Positions 51,502 through 58,720 of a stretch of 64,000 bases of DNA are shown here, in pieces (positions within the stretch are counted from its first letter, which is position 1; each line of letters starts with the position of its first letter). The DNA is from Nicoliella spurrieriana (GTDB lineage Bacteria > Bacillota > Bacilli > Lactobacillales > Lactobacillaceae). The position numbers and the translations under genes are program-made. The stretch is taken from assembly GCF_023380205.1 (NCBI RefSeq), contig NZ_CP093361.1:496001-560000 (forward strand). Direction: 5' to 3'. The notes below the pieces were generated by a model. That model ran no database searches, was not told where the DNA came from, and saw nothing but the letters and a program-made list of their open reading frames with translations.

Positions 51502-51535
51502 TAGTCACGAATGATACATTCGTGACTTTTTTGTT
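51502..51535 (+). terminator. Intrinsic terminator
   Basis: AGTCACGAATG / CATTCGTGACTTTTTTG. Confidence 0.9.
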
Positions 51536-51549
51536 TGATAAATGATTTT

Positions 51550-51566
51550 TGTAACATGAATGTAAT
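51550..51566 (+). promoter_or_regulatory. WalR-type binding site
   Basis: TGTAAC, 5-nt spacer ATGAA, TGTAAT: exact match to TGTWAH-N5-TGTWAH. It lies about 120 bp upstream of the NlpC/P60 gene at 51688, whose product is a typical WalR target. Confidence 0.65.
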
Positions 51567-51687
51567 AGTTTTGAAATCATTTTGTATTAATTTTGTGTTT
51601 GTTTAGTATTATTCGGTCCCTATAATTAAAAATAGTTAAGATAATGTTAAAAATAAATGCGTGTTTTATTTACTGGGGATGAATAAA

Positions 51688-52149
51688 TTGAACTACCAAA
51701 AACTACTAAAAACCATGTTAGTACCATTAGCTTCGCTGACCATTTTTGCTGGGGTGAGCGCAAGCCAGCAGCCATCAGCGAGTGCCGCCAGTAAGAGAGC
51801 GGTTAACCAGGCCTATAAAGTGGCTGAATCCGAACTCGGCTCACCATACGTTTACGGGGCAGTCGGGCCCACTTCATTTGATTGCTCAGGATTTACCCAG
51901 TACATATACCAACAAGCCCATGTAACACTTGCACGGACTGCACAGGGTCAATACAACACAACAAAGCCAGTGTTACGAAGCCAATTGAAAAAGGGTGATT
52001 TAGTTTACTTTGGTGATGATGTTAATTCAATCAGCCACGTTGGTTTCTACATTGGGAACGGTCAAATGATCGACGCCCAAGATAACGGAGTGGTCACTGA
52101 AAGTATTGATGCACCATGGTGGAGCATCGTTGGTTATTCCAGACCATAA
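51688..52149 (+). CDS. Secreted NlpC/P60 peptidoglycan hydrolase, short form
   Basis: 153 residues: signal peptide (1-35, LLKTMLVPLASLTIFAGVSA...ASA) directly followed by one NlpC/P60 domain: SPYVYGAVGPTSFDCSGFTQYIYQQA (Cys), SHVGFYIGNGQMIDAQD (His). No binding module. TTG at 51688 is chosen because GGGGATG lies just upstream; longer in-frame starts overlap that site. Confidence 0.88.
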   Translation: MNYQKLLKTMLVPLASLTIFAGVSASQQPSASAASKRAVNQAYKVAESELGSPYVYGAVGPTSFDCSGFTQYIYQQAHVTLARTAQGQYNTTKPVLRSQLKKGDLVYFGDDVNSISHVGFYIGNGQMIDAQDNGVVTESIDAPWWSIVGYSRP

Positions 52150-52157
52150 GATTCAGC

Positions 52158-52197
52158 CGAATGGCGTTGTTAGAACTTTCTAACAGCGCTTTTTTGA
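52158..52197 (+). terminator. Intrinsic terminator
   Basis: GGCGTTGTTAGAA / TTCTAACAGCGCTTTTTTG. Confidence 0.85.
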
Positions 52198-52208
52198 TCC
52201 AAATAAAT

Positions 52209-52247
52209 AGAGCAGCCAGCATCTTCATTGCTGGTTGCTCTATTTAT
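52209..52247 (-). terminator. Intrinsic terminator of the GH25 gene
   Basis: AGAGCAGCCAGCA / TGCTGGTTGCTCT; read leftwards it ends in TCTATTTATTT. Confidence 0.8.
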
Positions 52248-52263
52248 TAGTTAATGCAAAGCA

Positions 52264-53061
52264 TTAATTTGCATCACTAGTCAAATCAATTACGTTTGGA
52301 TTCTTAACCGGCTTTTCAACGGTGGTGGAAACCTTCGTCGTAGTCGTTTTAGTGGTGGTCTTAGTAGCAGTGGTGGAAGTGGTGCTACCGCCGATCCAGA
52401 AGGAAAGCGGCTTACTATTTGCAGGAATCTTACTTGCATCCACCCGCTTGTTTAGTGCGGCACTATAGTATTTATCAGTATATTGCCAAAGGTCGTATTT
52501 ATAACTAGTGCTTGGGGCGTTGGAAGTGTAACTAGCTAACCAAATGGCATCGTAAGCGCTTTTGGCACTGGTGAAGTGCCCCATGAATGATTGGTAACTG
52601 TACAATACGATGGGCCGCTTAGTGAGTTGCCGAGCCCGGTTGGCCCATGCCACGGTCGCACCGTTCAGCGTCCCGGAAGTAACGTGGTTTGATTCAGCAT
52701 CGTTCACGTAGAATGAGGCGCCCGGAGCGGCCTTGACTAATTTAGCAGCTTCGGTTGCTGCGCCACTGGCGTTTTTATAGAGGCTGTAACTATACACCCC
52801 GTACTTCACGCCGTTGCTAGCAAGAACCCGAACGTTATTCCGGAAGACCTTGTCATTATAATTCGCCCCGTATTGAACCCGTAGGATTAGGAACTGGGTC
52901 TCTGATTTTAACTTTTTGGCCTGTGCATTAGTGATGTTTCCCTGCCACTCGGACAGGTCATAAATGGGTTTGGCCGCATTTGCGGTAATGGTAAATATTG
53001 GTGCAACGATGGCGAGCCCTAACACTACGACCAAGCTGCAGATCCTTTTTAATGTTTTCAT
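52264..53061 (-). CDS. Secreted GH25 lysozyme
   Basis: 265 residues. Signal peptide (1-30), GH25 catalytic domain (about 33-215): IYDLSEWQGN (first catalytic Asp), FLILRVQYGANYNDKVFRNN, SFYVNDAESN (Asp/Glu pair), KRPIVLYSYQSF, YDLWQYT. A Thr/Lys-rich tail follows instead of LysM or SH3 repeats. Cuts the glycan strands of peptidoglycan. ATG at 53061 chosen; a GTG four codons earlier overlaps GGAG. Confidence 0.88.
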   Translation of the reverse strand: MKTLKRICSLVVVLGLAIVAPIFTITANAAKPIYDLSEWQGNITNAQAKKLKSETQFLILRVQYGANYNDKVFRNNVRVLASNGVKYGVYSYSLYKNASGAATEAAKLVKAAPGASFYVNDAESNHVTSGTLNGATVAWANRARQLTKRPIVLYSYQSFMGHFTSAKSAYDAIWLASYTSNAPSTSYKYDLWQYTDKYYSAALNKRVDASKIPANSKPLSFWIGGSTTSTTATKTTTKTTTTKVSTTVEKPVKNPNVIDLTSDAN

Positions 53062-53198
53062 TTTAATCTTCACTCCATATTATTTAATTACTAATCACTA
53101 GTTTAACATTAATAGCCCCCTAAAAACCGCTTGCAATGGATTTACAACCAGATTGTAACTTATCGGTAATAGTTTTATTTTTAGTTAAAAAAAGGTTA

Positions 53199-53244
53199 AA
53201 AAACCGGCCAGAAGCGAACAATTTCGCTCCTGACCGGTTTGGAT
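53199..53244 (-). terminator. Intrinsic terminator of the fumC transcript
   Basis: Minus strand AAACCGGTCAGGAGCGAA / TTCGCTTCTGGCCGGTTTTTT, long stem. Confidence 0.9.
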
Positions 53245-53373
53245 TTAATCAATATATCGCCACAAAAAGACGATGGCGGTTACTAGTGCAGCCCAAAAGA
53301 TGCTTTGGATGCGATCCTTGGTTTCCACTTTTTGGGCCTTAGTTTCCTTATTTTTACCAGTAAAATACTTCAT
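53245..53373 (-). CDS. 42-aa single-TM protein downstream of fumC
   Basis: Starts MKYFTGKNKETKAQKVE, a Lys-rich polar head of about 20 residues, then one hydrophobic helix (IFWAALVTAIVFLWRYI) and the stop. SD AAGGTAG 8 nt before the ATG; 15 nt behind the fumC stop codon and directly before the operon terminator, so it is co-transcribed. No recognised family. Confidence 0.65.
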   Translation of the reverse strand: MKYFTGKNKETKAQKVETKDRIQSIFWAALVTAIVFLWRYID

Positions 53374-53388
53374 TTCATAAACTACCTT

Positions 53389-54765
53389 CTACTTAGATTG
53401 ACGGTCAATATTGGTCATGGCCCGAGCGTCGACCCAGCGGTTGAACTCGGATTCAGTAACGCCACTTGCTAGTGCAGCCGCCTTTAATGTTAAGCCCTCC
53501 CGTTGGGCCTTCTGGGCAATCTTAGCACTCCGCTCGTAGCCGATGTGGGGGCTTAGGGCGGTAACTAACATTAATGAATTTTCGAGTAATTCCGTCATCC
53601 GGGCTTGGTTGACGGTTAACCCAGCAACTAGGTGGTGGTTAAACGATGTAATTGCCTCTGTTAATAGGTTAGTGCTATCTAGAAAATCATAAATAATAAT
53701 CGGTTTGTAAACGTTCATTTCAAAATTACCCTGACTATTGGCGATGTTAATGGTCGTGTCATGACCGATGACCTGGGCACAAACCATCGTAAGCGCCTCG
53801 ACTTGGGTCGGATTGACCTTTCCGGGCATGATGGATGATCCGGGTTCATTGCTAGGAATGTTTAATTCATTGTAACCGGCTCTAGGGCCGCTGGCAAGGA
53901 ACCGCACGTCGTTGCCAATTTTAATTAAGTCGGTGGCAAGCGTCTTTAAAATCCCATGGACCATTGTGATGCCGGTGTGATTGGCCAGCCCCTGAAACTT
54001 ATTCGGGGCCACGGTGAATTGAATCCCAGTTTGGCGGCTCAACTGAGCAACCATCGCTTGATCAAATCCATCCGGGGTGTTCAATCCGGTTCCAACCGCA
54101 GTGGCGCCGATTGGAAGTTCCAATAGGGTTGCTTGATTGGCCTTAAGGTATGCTAAGTCGTGTTGCAAGGCACTGACCCAACCACTGATTTCTTGGCCGA
54201 ACGTAATCGGTGTGGCGTCTTGGAGGTGGGTTCGGCCGACCTTTACGACCGTTTTAAATGCGGCTTGCTTTTCTTGCAGGGCGCGAATTAATGCGCTGAG
54301 GGCGGGAATCAATTTATCAATCGCCTGAGTGGCGGCCATCATCATTGCAGTCGGAAAGGTATCATTAGAACTTTGCGACTGGTTGACGTCGTCATTGGGA
54401 TGAATTAACTGGGTCCCAGCGGTTTGGTTTGCAATGTGGGTAATAACCTCATTGACGTTCATATTGGTTTGAGTCCCACTCCCGGTTTGAAACACCACTA
54501 ATGGGAAGGCATCATGATGCGGTGCGGCTAACAACTGGTCAACGGTTTTAGTGATTAATTGAGCTTTTTCAGCTGAGAGGTTCCCAATTTGTTGGTTAAC
54601 AATCGCTGCTGCCTTCTTAATTTGTAATAGGTTATCAATGATTTCAATCGGCATTTGCTGCCCAATTTTAAAGTTATTGCGACTCCGTTCGGTTTGGGGA
54701 CCCCAGAGGGCCTCCTTTGGGACCTTTACTTCTCCCAATGAGTCATGTTCAATTCGATATTCCAA
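53389..54765 (-). CDS. fumC: Fumarate hydratase class II
   Basis: 458 residues. Signatures: SGTQTNMNVNEVI, HPNDDVNQSQSSNDTFPTAM, GRTHLQDATPITFGQEI, GTAVGTGLNT-type loop, and GSSIMPGKVNPTQ (catalytic Ser). GPQTERSRNNFKIG near the N-terminus favours fumarase over aspartase. Begins at TTG behind AAGGGGTGG. It may act with the fumarate reductase-like flavoprotein at 29249 in malate-fumarate-succinate conversion. Confidence 0.93.
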   Translation of the reverse strand: MEYRIEHDSLGEVKVPKEALWGPQTERSRNNFKIGQQMPIEIIDNLLQIKKAAAIVNQQIGNLSAEKAQLITKTVDQLLAAPHHDAFPLVVFQTGSGTQTNMNVNEVITHIANQTAGTQLIHPNDDVNQSQSSNDTFPTAMMMAATQAIDKLIPALSALIRALQEKQAAFKTVVKVGRTHLQDATPITFGQEISGWVSALQHDLAYLKANQATLLELPIGATAVGTGLNTPDGFDQAMVAQLSRQTGIQFTVAPNKFQGLANHTGITMVHGILKTLATDLIKIGNDVRFLASGPRAGYNELNIPSNEPGSSIMPGKVNPTQVEALTMVCAQVIGHDTTINIANSQGNFEMNVYKPIIIYDFLDSTNLLTEAITSFNHHLVAGLTVNQARMTELLENSLMLVTALSPHIGYERSAKIAQKAQREGLTLKAAALASGVTESEFNRWVDARAMTNIDRQSK

Positions 54766-54900
54766 CCTAATCCACCCCTTATCAATTTACCTCTAATTAT
54801 AATTAAATTATTAAAAAAATGTCAAAACGTTTATTAAATTAGAATTAAATTTGAATATTTAATTGTTTTGGGGTTATTTGTTAACTAAAAAATTAAAATT

Positions 54901-54916
54901 TTTAGACTTACCTAAA
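54901..54916. promoter_or_regulatory. Putative MntR-like operator
   Basis: TTTAGACTTACCTAAA, a 5-6-5 dyad (TTTAG/CTAAA), next to a TACAAT -10 box at 54945 in front of mntH. It resembles DtxR/MntR-family sites, but assignment is by context. Confidence 0.5.
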
Positions 54917-55024
54917 AAAGACTTTAAAAATTCTTAAAAGAGTGTACAATATGCTTTGGTTAACAAATTATATATTAGATTGTATCAACTCAAAATGATA
55001 CCTTACAGAAAGGTGGAGTTTCAC

Positions 55025-56602
55025 GTGAGTGAAAAACACAGTATGATTCACTACGCTAACGGTCCTTCCTTGGAGGAAATTAACCACACCGTTACCGTAC
55101 CTAGAGATTGGGGATTCTGGAAGACGCTGTTTGCCTATTCAGGTCCTGGGGCACTAGTTGCCGTTGGATACATGGATCCAGGTAACTGGTCTACTTCAAT
55201 CACTGGTGGTCAAGATTTTGGGTACCTGTTGATGTCGATTATCTTGATTTCAAGTTTGATTGCGATGTTACTACAATACATGGCGGCTAAACTTGGAATT
55301 GTGACGCAAATGGATTTAGCGCAAGCAATTCGTGCGCGGACTTCAAAGGGACTTGGAATTGTTCTATGGATCATGACGGAATTTGCCATTATGGCAACCG
55401 ATATCGCCGAAGTTATCGGAGGGGCGATTGCTTTGAACCTGTTATTCCATATTCCACTAGTCATCTCGGTATTTATTACTGTTTTTGATGTTTTACTATT
55501 GTTGTTACTAACTAAGATCGGGTTCAGAAAAATTGAAGCCATCGTGGTTTGTTTGATTATTGTAATTCTAGTGGTCTTTGCTTACCAAGTTGCATTATCA
55601 AATGCAGACTGGGGCGGCGTATTCAAGGGCTTGATTCCAACTGCAGATACATTATCACAAACTAGAAAAGCTTCTGATGGCTTAACTCCTTACGCTGGTG
55701 CGTTGGGGATTATCGGAGCAACCGTTATGCCACATAACCTTTACTTACATTCAGCCATCTCACAAACTCGTGATTATGATCCAAAGGACAAAAAGGACGT
55801 TGCACGGGCCATCAAGTTTACGACTTGGGACTCTAACATTCAATTAACCTTTGCATTCTTCGTTAACGCATTGCTATTGATCATGGGGGTTGCCGTATTT
55901 AAGACCGGTGCCGTTAAGGATTCATCATTCTTCGGATTGTTTGATGCCTTAAACAACACTTCGACTTTAAGTAATCCGGTCCTAATTAGTGTTGCAAAGT
56001 CTGGAATTTTATCAACGTTATTCGCCGTTGCACTATTAGCTTCAGGACAAAATTCCACCATTACTGGGACCTTAACAGGTCAAGTAATCATGGAAGGGTT
56101 CATTCACATGAAGATGCCACTTTGGTTACGGCGGTTAATCACCCGGTTAATTTCAGTGATTCCGGTGCTAATCTGTGTATCACTAACTAGTGGTGAATCA
56201 GAACTTCAAGAACATACCGCTTTGAATAATTTGATGGAAAATTCGCAAATCTTCTTAGCCTTGGCATTACCATTCTCAATGCTACCATTGATTTTAATGA
56301 CCGATAACAAGCACCAAATGGGAATGGAATTTAAGAACACCCTTTGGGTTAAGATTCTTGGTTGGGTTTCCGTAATTGGTTTAATTTACTTAAACTTAAA
56401 CGGACTTCCATCTGCCGTTTCTGGATTCTTCAGTGATAACCCAACGACTGCACAAACGAACTTGGCAACCACCATTGCTTACATTCTAGATATCTTAATT
56501 CTAGGACTATTGATTTGGACGTTAGTTGAATTCCACTTTGGAAACAAGCGGATTGATGCTGAAAGACGCGCTCAACAAAATCAACAAAAGGGTAACGCAT
56601 AA
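55025..56602 (+). CDS. mntH: Mn2+/H+ symporter of the Nramp family
   Basis: 525 residues. Helix 1 YMDPGNWSTS and helix 6 GATVMPHNLYLHSA are the canonical metal-binding motifs, in contrast to the atypical Nramp at 14883. GTG at 55025 is 5 nt after AAAGGTGGAG. In lactobacilli MntH imports Mn, needed in high amounts for oxidative protection. Followed by a UspA gene in the same transcript. Confidence 0.93.
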   Translation: MSEKHSMIHYANGPSLEEINHTVTVPRDWGFWKTLFAYSGPGALVAVGYMDPGNWSTSITGGQDFGYLLMSIILISSLIAMLLQYMAAKLGIVTQMDLAQAIRARTSKGLGIVLWIMTEFAIMATDIAEVIGGAIALNLLFHIPLVISVFITVFDVLLLLLLTKIGFRKIEAIVVCLIIVILVVFAYQVALSNADWGGVFKGLIPTADTLSQTRKASDGLTPYAGALGIIGATVMPHNLYLHSAISQTRDYDPKDKKDVARAIKFTTWDSNIQLTFAFFVNALLLIMGVAVFKTGAVKDSSFFGLFDALNNTSTLSNPVLISVAKSGILSTLFAVALLASGQNSTITGTLTGQVIMEGFIHMKMPLWLRRLITRLISVIPVLICVSLTSGESELQEHTALNNLMENSQIFLALALPFSMLPLILMTDNKHQMGMEFKNTLWVKILGWVSVIGLIYLNLNGLPSAVSGFFSDNPTTAQTNLATTIAYILDILILGLLIWTLVEFHFGNKRIDAERRAQQNQQKGNA

Positions 56603-56632
56603 TTAACCAATTTTAAATAAGAGGTGTAATTA

Positions 56633-57061
56633 ATGGACCAATTTAAACGAATCTTAGTCGGCGTGGATGATTCCGATGATGCAATCTTAGCATTTCGGTA
56701 CGCCATTGACCGGGCTAAACGTGATGATGCACAGTTATACTTAGTTTCAGTTTTGGAAACTGAAGAAATTAACGTTTTTGAAGCATTAACTAAGGACTAT
56801 GTGCATGGAGAACGCAAGGATCTCGAACAACACATGCAAAAGTATGTTGAAGAAGCTCAAAAGGCAGGGGTCAAAGATGTCCAAGCCGTGGTTGCTTCCG
56901 GAAATGCTGGTGAAACCATCGTGAAGGATGTTATTCCGCACGTGGAACCAGACCTATTGGTAATCGGCTCACATTCAAAGAAGGGCATTGCCAGACACTT
57001 TGGGAGTCAAGCTGCTTACATGGCACAGTACTCACCCACTTCAGTAATGGTAATTAGATAG
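56633..57061 (+). CDS. Universal stress protein UspA family
   Basis: 142 residues: RILVGVDDSDDAILAFRYAIDRAKRD, and the ATP-binding loop VIGSHSKKGIARHFGSQAAYMAQYSPTSVMVIR. It lies 30 bp behind mntH, a pairing common in lactobacilli. Confidence 0.93.
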   Translation: MDQFKRILVGVDDSDDAILAFRYAIDRAKRDDAQLYLVSVLETEEINVFEALTKDYVHGERKDLEQHMQKYVEEAQKAGVKDVQAVVASGNAGETIVKDVIPHVEPDLLVIGSHSKKGIARHFGSQAAYMAQYSPTSVMVIR

Positions 57062-57075
57062 TTTAAATTAAGCTG

Positions 57076-57113
57076 AAGGAGCCACCGTTCCGTTATGGAA
57101 CGGTGGCTTTTTT
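57076..57113 (+). terminator. Intrinsic terminator
   Basis: AGCCACCGTTCC / GGAACGGTGGCTTTTTT. Confidence 0.92.
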
Positions 57114-57144
57114 GTCTATAATGGGATTAAAAGGAAGTGATCGC

Positions 57145-57606
57145 GTGATTCAATTGAAAGCTTGGCAACTAAAAGTAGTGCAGGGCTTATTGATCATCTA
57201 CTTACTGGCTGTGGGCGTGCTCTGTTTTACGCCCCGCTTTCCGGTCGCCATTCAGCTCGGTAGTTATCCGGAGCTAAGCTCGTTTACCTATGGGCATGCG
57301 CAAATTGTGTATATGCCATTCCAGGAGTTATTGACCGAGGGCTTTTGGCTCAACGTGGTGATGACGATGCCACTGGGTGGGTTTATCGGCTTATTAAGTC
57401 GACAACGCTTACGCATGGCGCAGGTTACTGGCTGTGGGCTATTAACCGGATTGTTAATTGAATCGGGCCAACTATTCCTAGACAACCTAGCTGACTTTCA
57501 ACGGACGGTGGATATTAACGATGTGATTTCGAATTTACTGGGGGTGGTGGTAGGCTACTATCTGTTACGGTTAATTGAAAGGGGGCTTATTAAGTGGCAG
57601 AGTTGA
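57145..57606 (+). CDS. VanZ family membrane protein
   Basis: 153 residues, four TM helices; MPFQEL near residue 60, ESGQLFLDN and FQRTVDINDVISNLLGVVVGYYL are VanZ-like signatures. GTG at 57145 follows AAAAGGAAG. Overlaps the next gene by 13 nt. Function in this setting is unknown. Confidence 0.85.
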   Translation: MIQLKAWQLKVVQGLLIIYLLAVGVLCFTPRFPVAIQLGSYPELSSFTYGHAQIVYMPFQELLTEGFWLNVVMTMPLGGFIGLLSRQRLRMAQVTGCGLLTGLLIESGQLFLDNLADFQRTVDINDVISNLLGVVVGYYLLRLIERGLIKWQS

Positions 57607-57923
57607 TTCAGGTGTTGGAACGGCACCAGCATTTAATTAAGGTGAAGTACCGCGGTGAATTTGGTTATTTTTGGCCATCCACGAATTTAACCGGGCATGG
57701 CCATCAATTGGGATCATTTGATGATGCTGATGCATGGTTATTAAAGTCATTGGGACGGTCGGCGAATACGCTAATTTTAGTCCCGATTGCTTTTGATCCG
57801 CACCAGTTGGTGTTTATCATTCAGGTCTTGGATAAGCACGCAATGCAGACTGGTGGCGATGGAGAAGTCAGGACCTTTAGCGTGACTGCTGATGGTCAAA
57901 TTAAAAACAGCGCCGTTGATTAA
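57594..57923 (+). CDS. Hypothetical protein
   Basis: 109 residues, GTG start inside the VanZ end with SD AAAGGGGG. Soluble, mixed alpha/beta (HLIKVKYRGEFGYFWPSTNLTG...). Family not recognised; translationally coupled to the VanZ gene. Confidence 0.6.
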   Translation: MAELIQVLERHQHLIKVKYRGEFGYFWPSTNLTGHGHQLGSFDDADAWLLKSLGRSANTLILVPIAFDPHQLVFIIQVLDKHAMQTGGDGEVRTFSVTADGQIKNSAVD

Positions 57924-57942
57924 TTTCAACAGCGCTGTTTTG
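57903..57942. terminator. Bidirectional terminator
   Basis: AAAACAGCGCCGTTGA / TCAACAGCGCTGTTTT; overlaps the end of the 109-aa gene and serves the converging DUF975 gene. Confidence 0.82.
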
Positions 57943-58641
57943 TTAGGCACTCAGCCGATTATAGTAGTTCATCATTGTGATTTGGTAGTACGGGTACACA
58001 AAGATGCCCAAGACCGGAAGAATGGTAAACGAGGTAACGATTGATAATAAGATCCACCAGCCGATGAAGCTCAGCGACAGGAGGAACAATTCACCCTTGT
58101 GGCCATCCATTAACCGCCGACTAAGCGTAATTGCTTGCAACGGGGTAATTCGATTACCACTAACGTAGGCGTCCCGATAAATGTAGACCGCCTGTGAATA
58201 TGAAAATGATTTAACCACTCCAGGAACGATGAATAGCAATAGCCATAGGAAGATAAAAATGTATTCTAACAGGATTGTTGCAATCACCCCGAAGATGAGC
58301 TTGGTGCTAAAGATAGCGGTGGATTTACCGAACGCGCCGGTGTGCTCAGTCTGATTACGAATTAGTGATAGGATTTGGAAACTAATTCCAGCACCTACAA
58401 TTGCAGTAATGAATGAAATGAGGTAGTAAAAATTAATTTCACCATTATAGTGCCCCGTAAAATTAGTGATTGCATCCGTCGTTCCAGCTAAGAGGGCGTT
58501 GGACGCCTGCCCACTAATGTGATTGGCCACTAATCCGCTTAGTGATTGTAAGATCAAGAATGGTAAATATAAGATGAAGTAGAATCCGAAGTTTTTTAAT
58601 AATTCTTGATTCGCATCCCGCTTTAAATCTGCAAAGTTCAT
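57943..58641 (-). CDS. DUF975 membrane protein
   Basis: 232 residues, about six TM helices. FADLKRDANQELLKNFGFYF, SYSQAVYIYRDAYVSGNRITPLQAITLSRRLMDGHKGELFLLSLSFIGWWIL are DUF975 hallmarks (SRxLMxGxK). A second member is at 61974. Function unknown. SD GGAGGCAC. Confidence 0.88.
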   Translation of the reverse strand: MNFADLKRDANQELLKNFGFYFILYLPFLILQSLSGLVANHISGQASNALLAGTTDAITNFTGHYNGEINFYYLISFITAIVGAGISFQILSLIRNQTEHTGAFGKSTAIFSTKLIFGVIATILLEYIFIFLWLLLFIVPGVVKSFSYSQAVYIYRDAYVSGNRITPLQAITLSRRLMDGHKGELFLLSLSFIGWWILLSIVTSFTILPVLGIFVYPYYQITMMNYYNRLSA

Positions 58642-58680
58642 TGTGTGCCTCCAGTAATTAAGATACTAATATTTTAACAT

Positions 58681-58715
58681 AAAAAGCTGATGGAATTTTC
58701 TCCATCAGCTTTGCT
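58681..58715 (-). terminator. Intrinsic terminator of the P-type ATPase gene
   Basis: AAAGCTGATGGA / TCCATCAGCTTT with TTTTTATG on the minus strand. Confidence 0.88.
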
Positions 58716-58720
58716 AATCA

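Noticed and set aside
53100..53170. WalR box upstream of the GH25 lysozyme
   Set aside because: The minus-strand TGTAAA-N5-TGCAAG deviates from the consensus at two positions.
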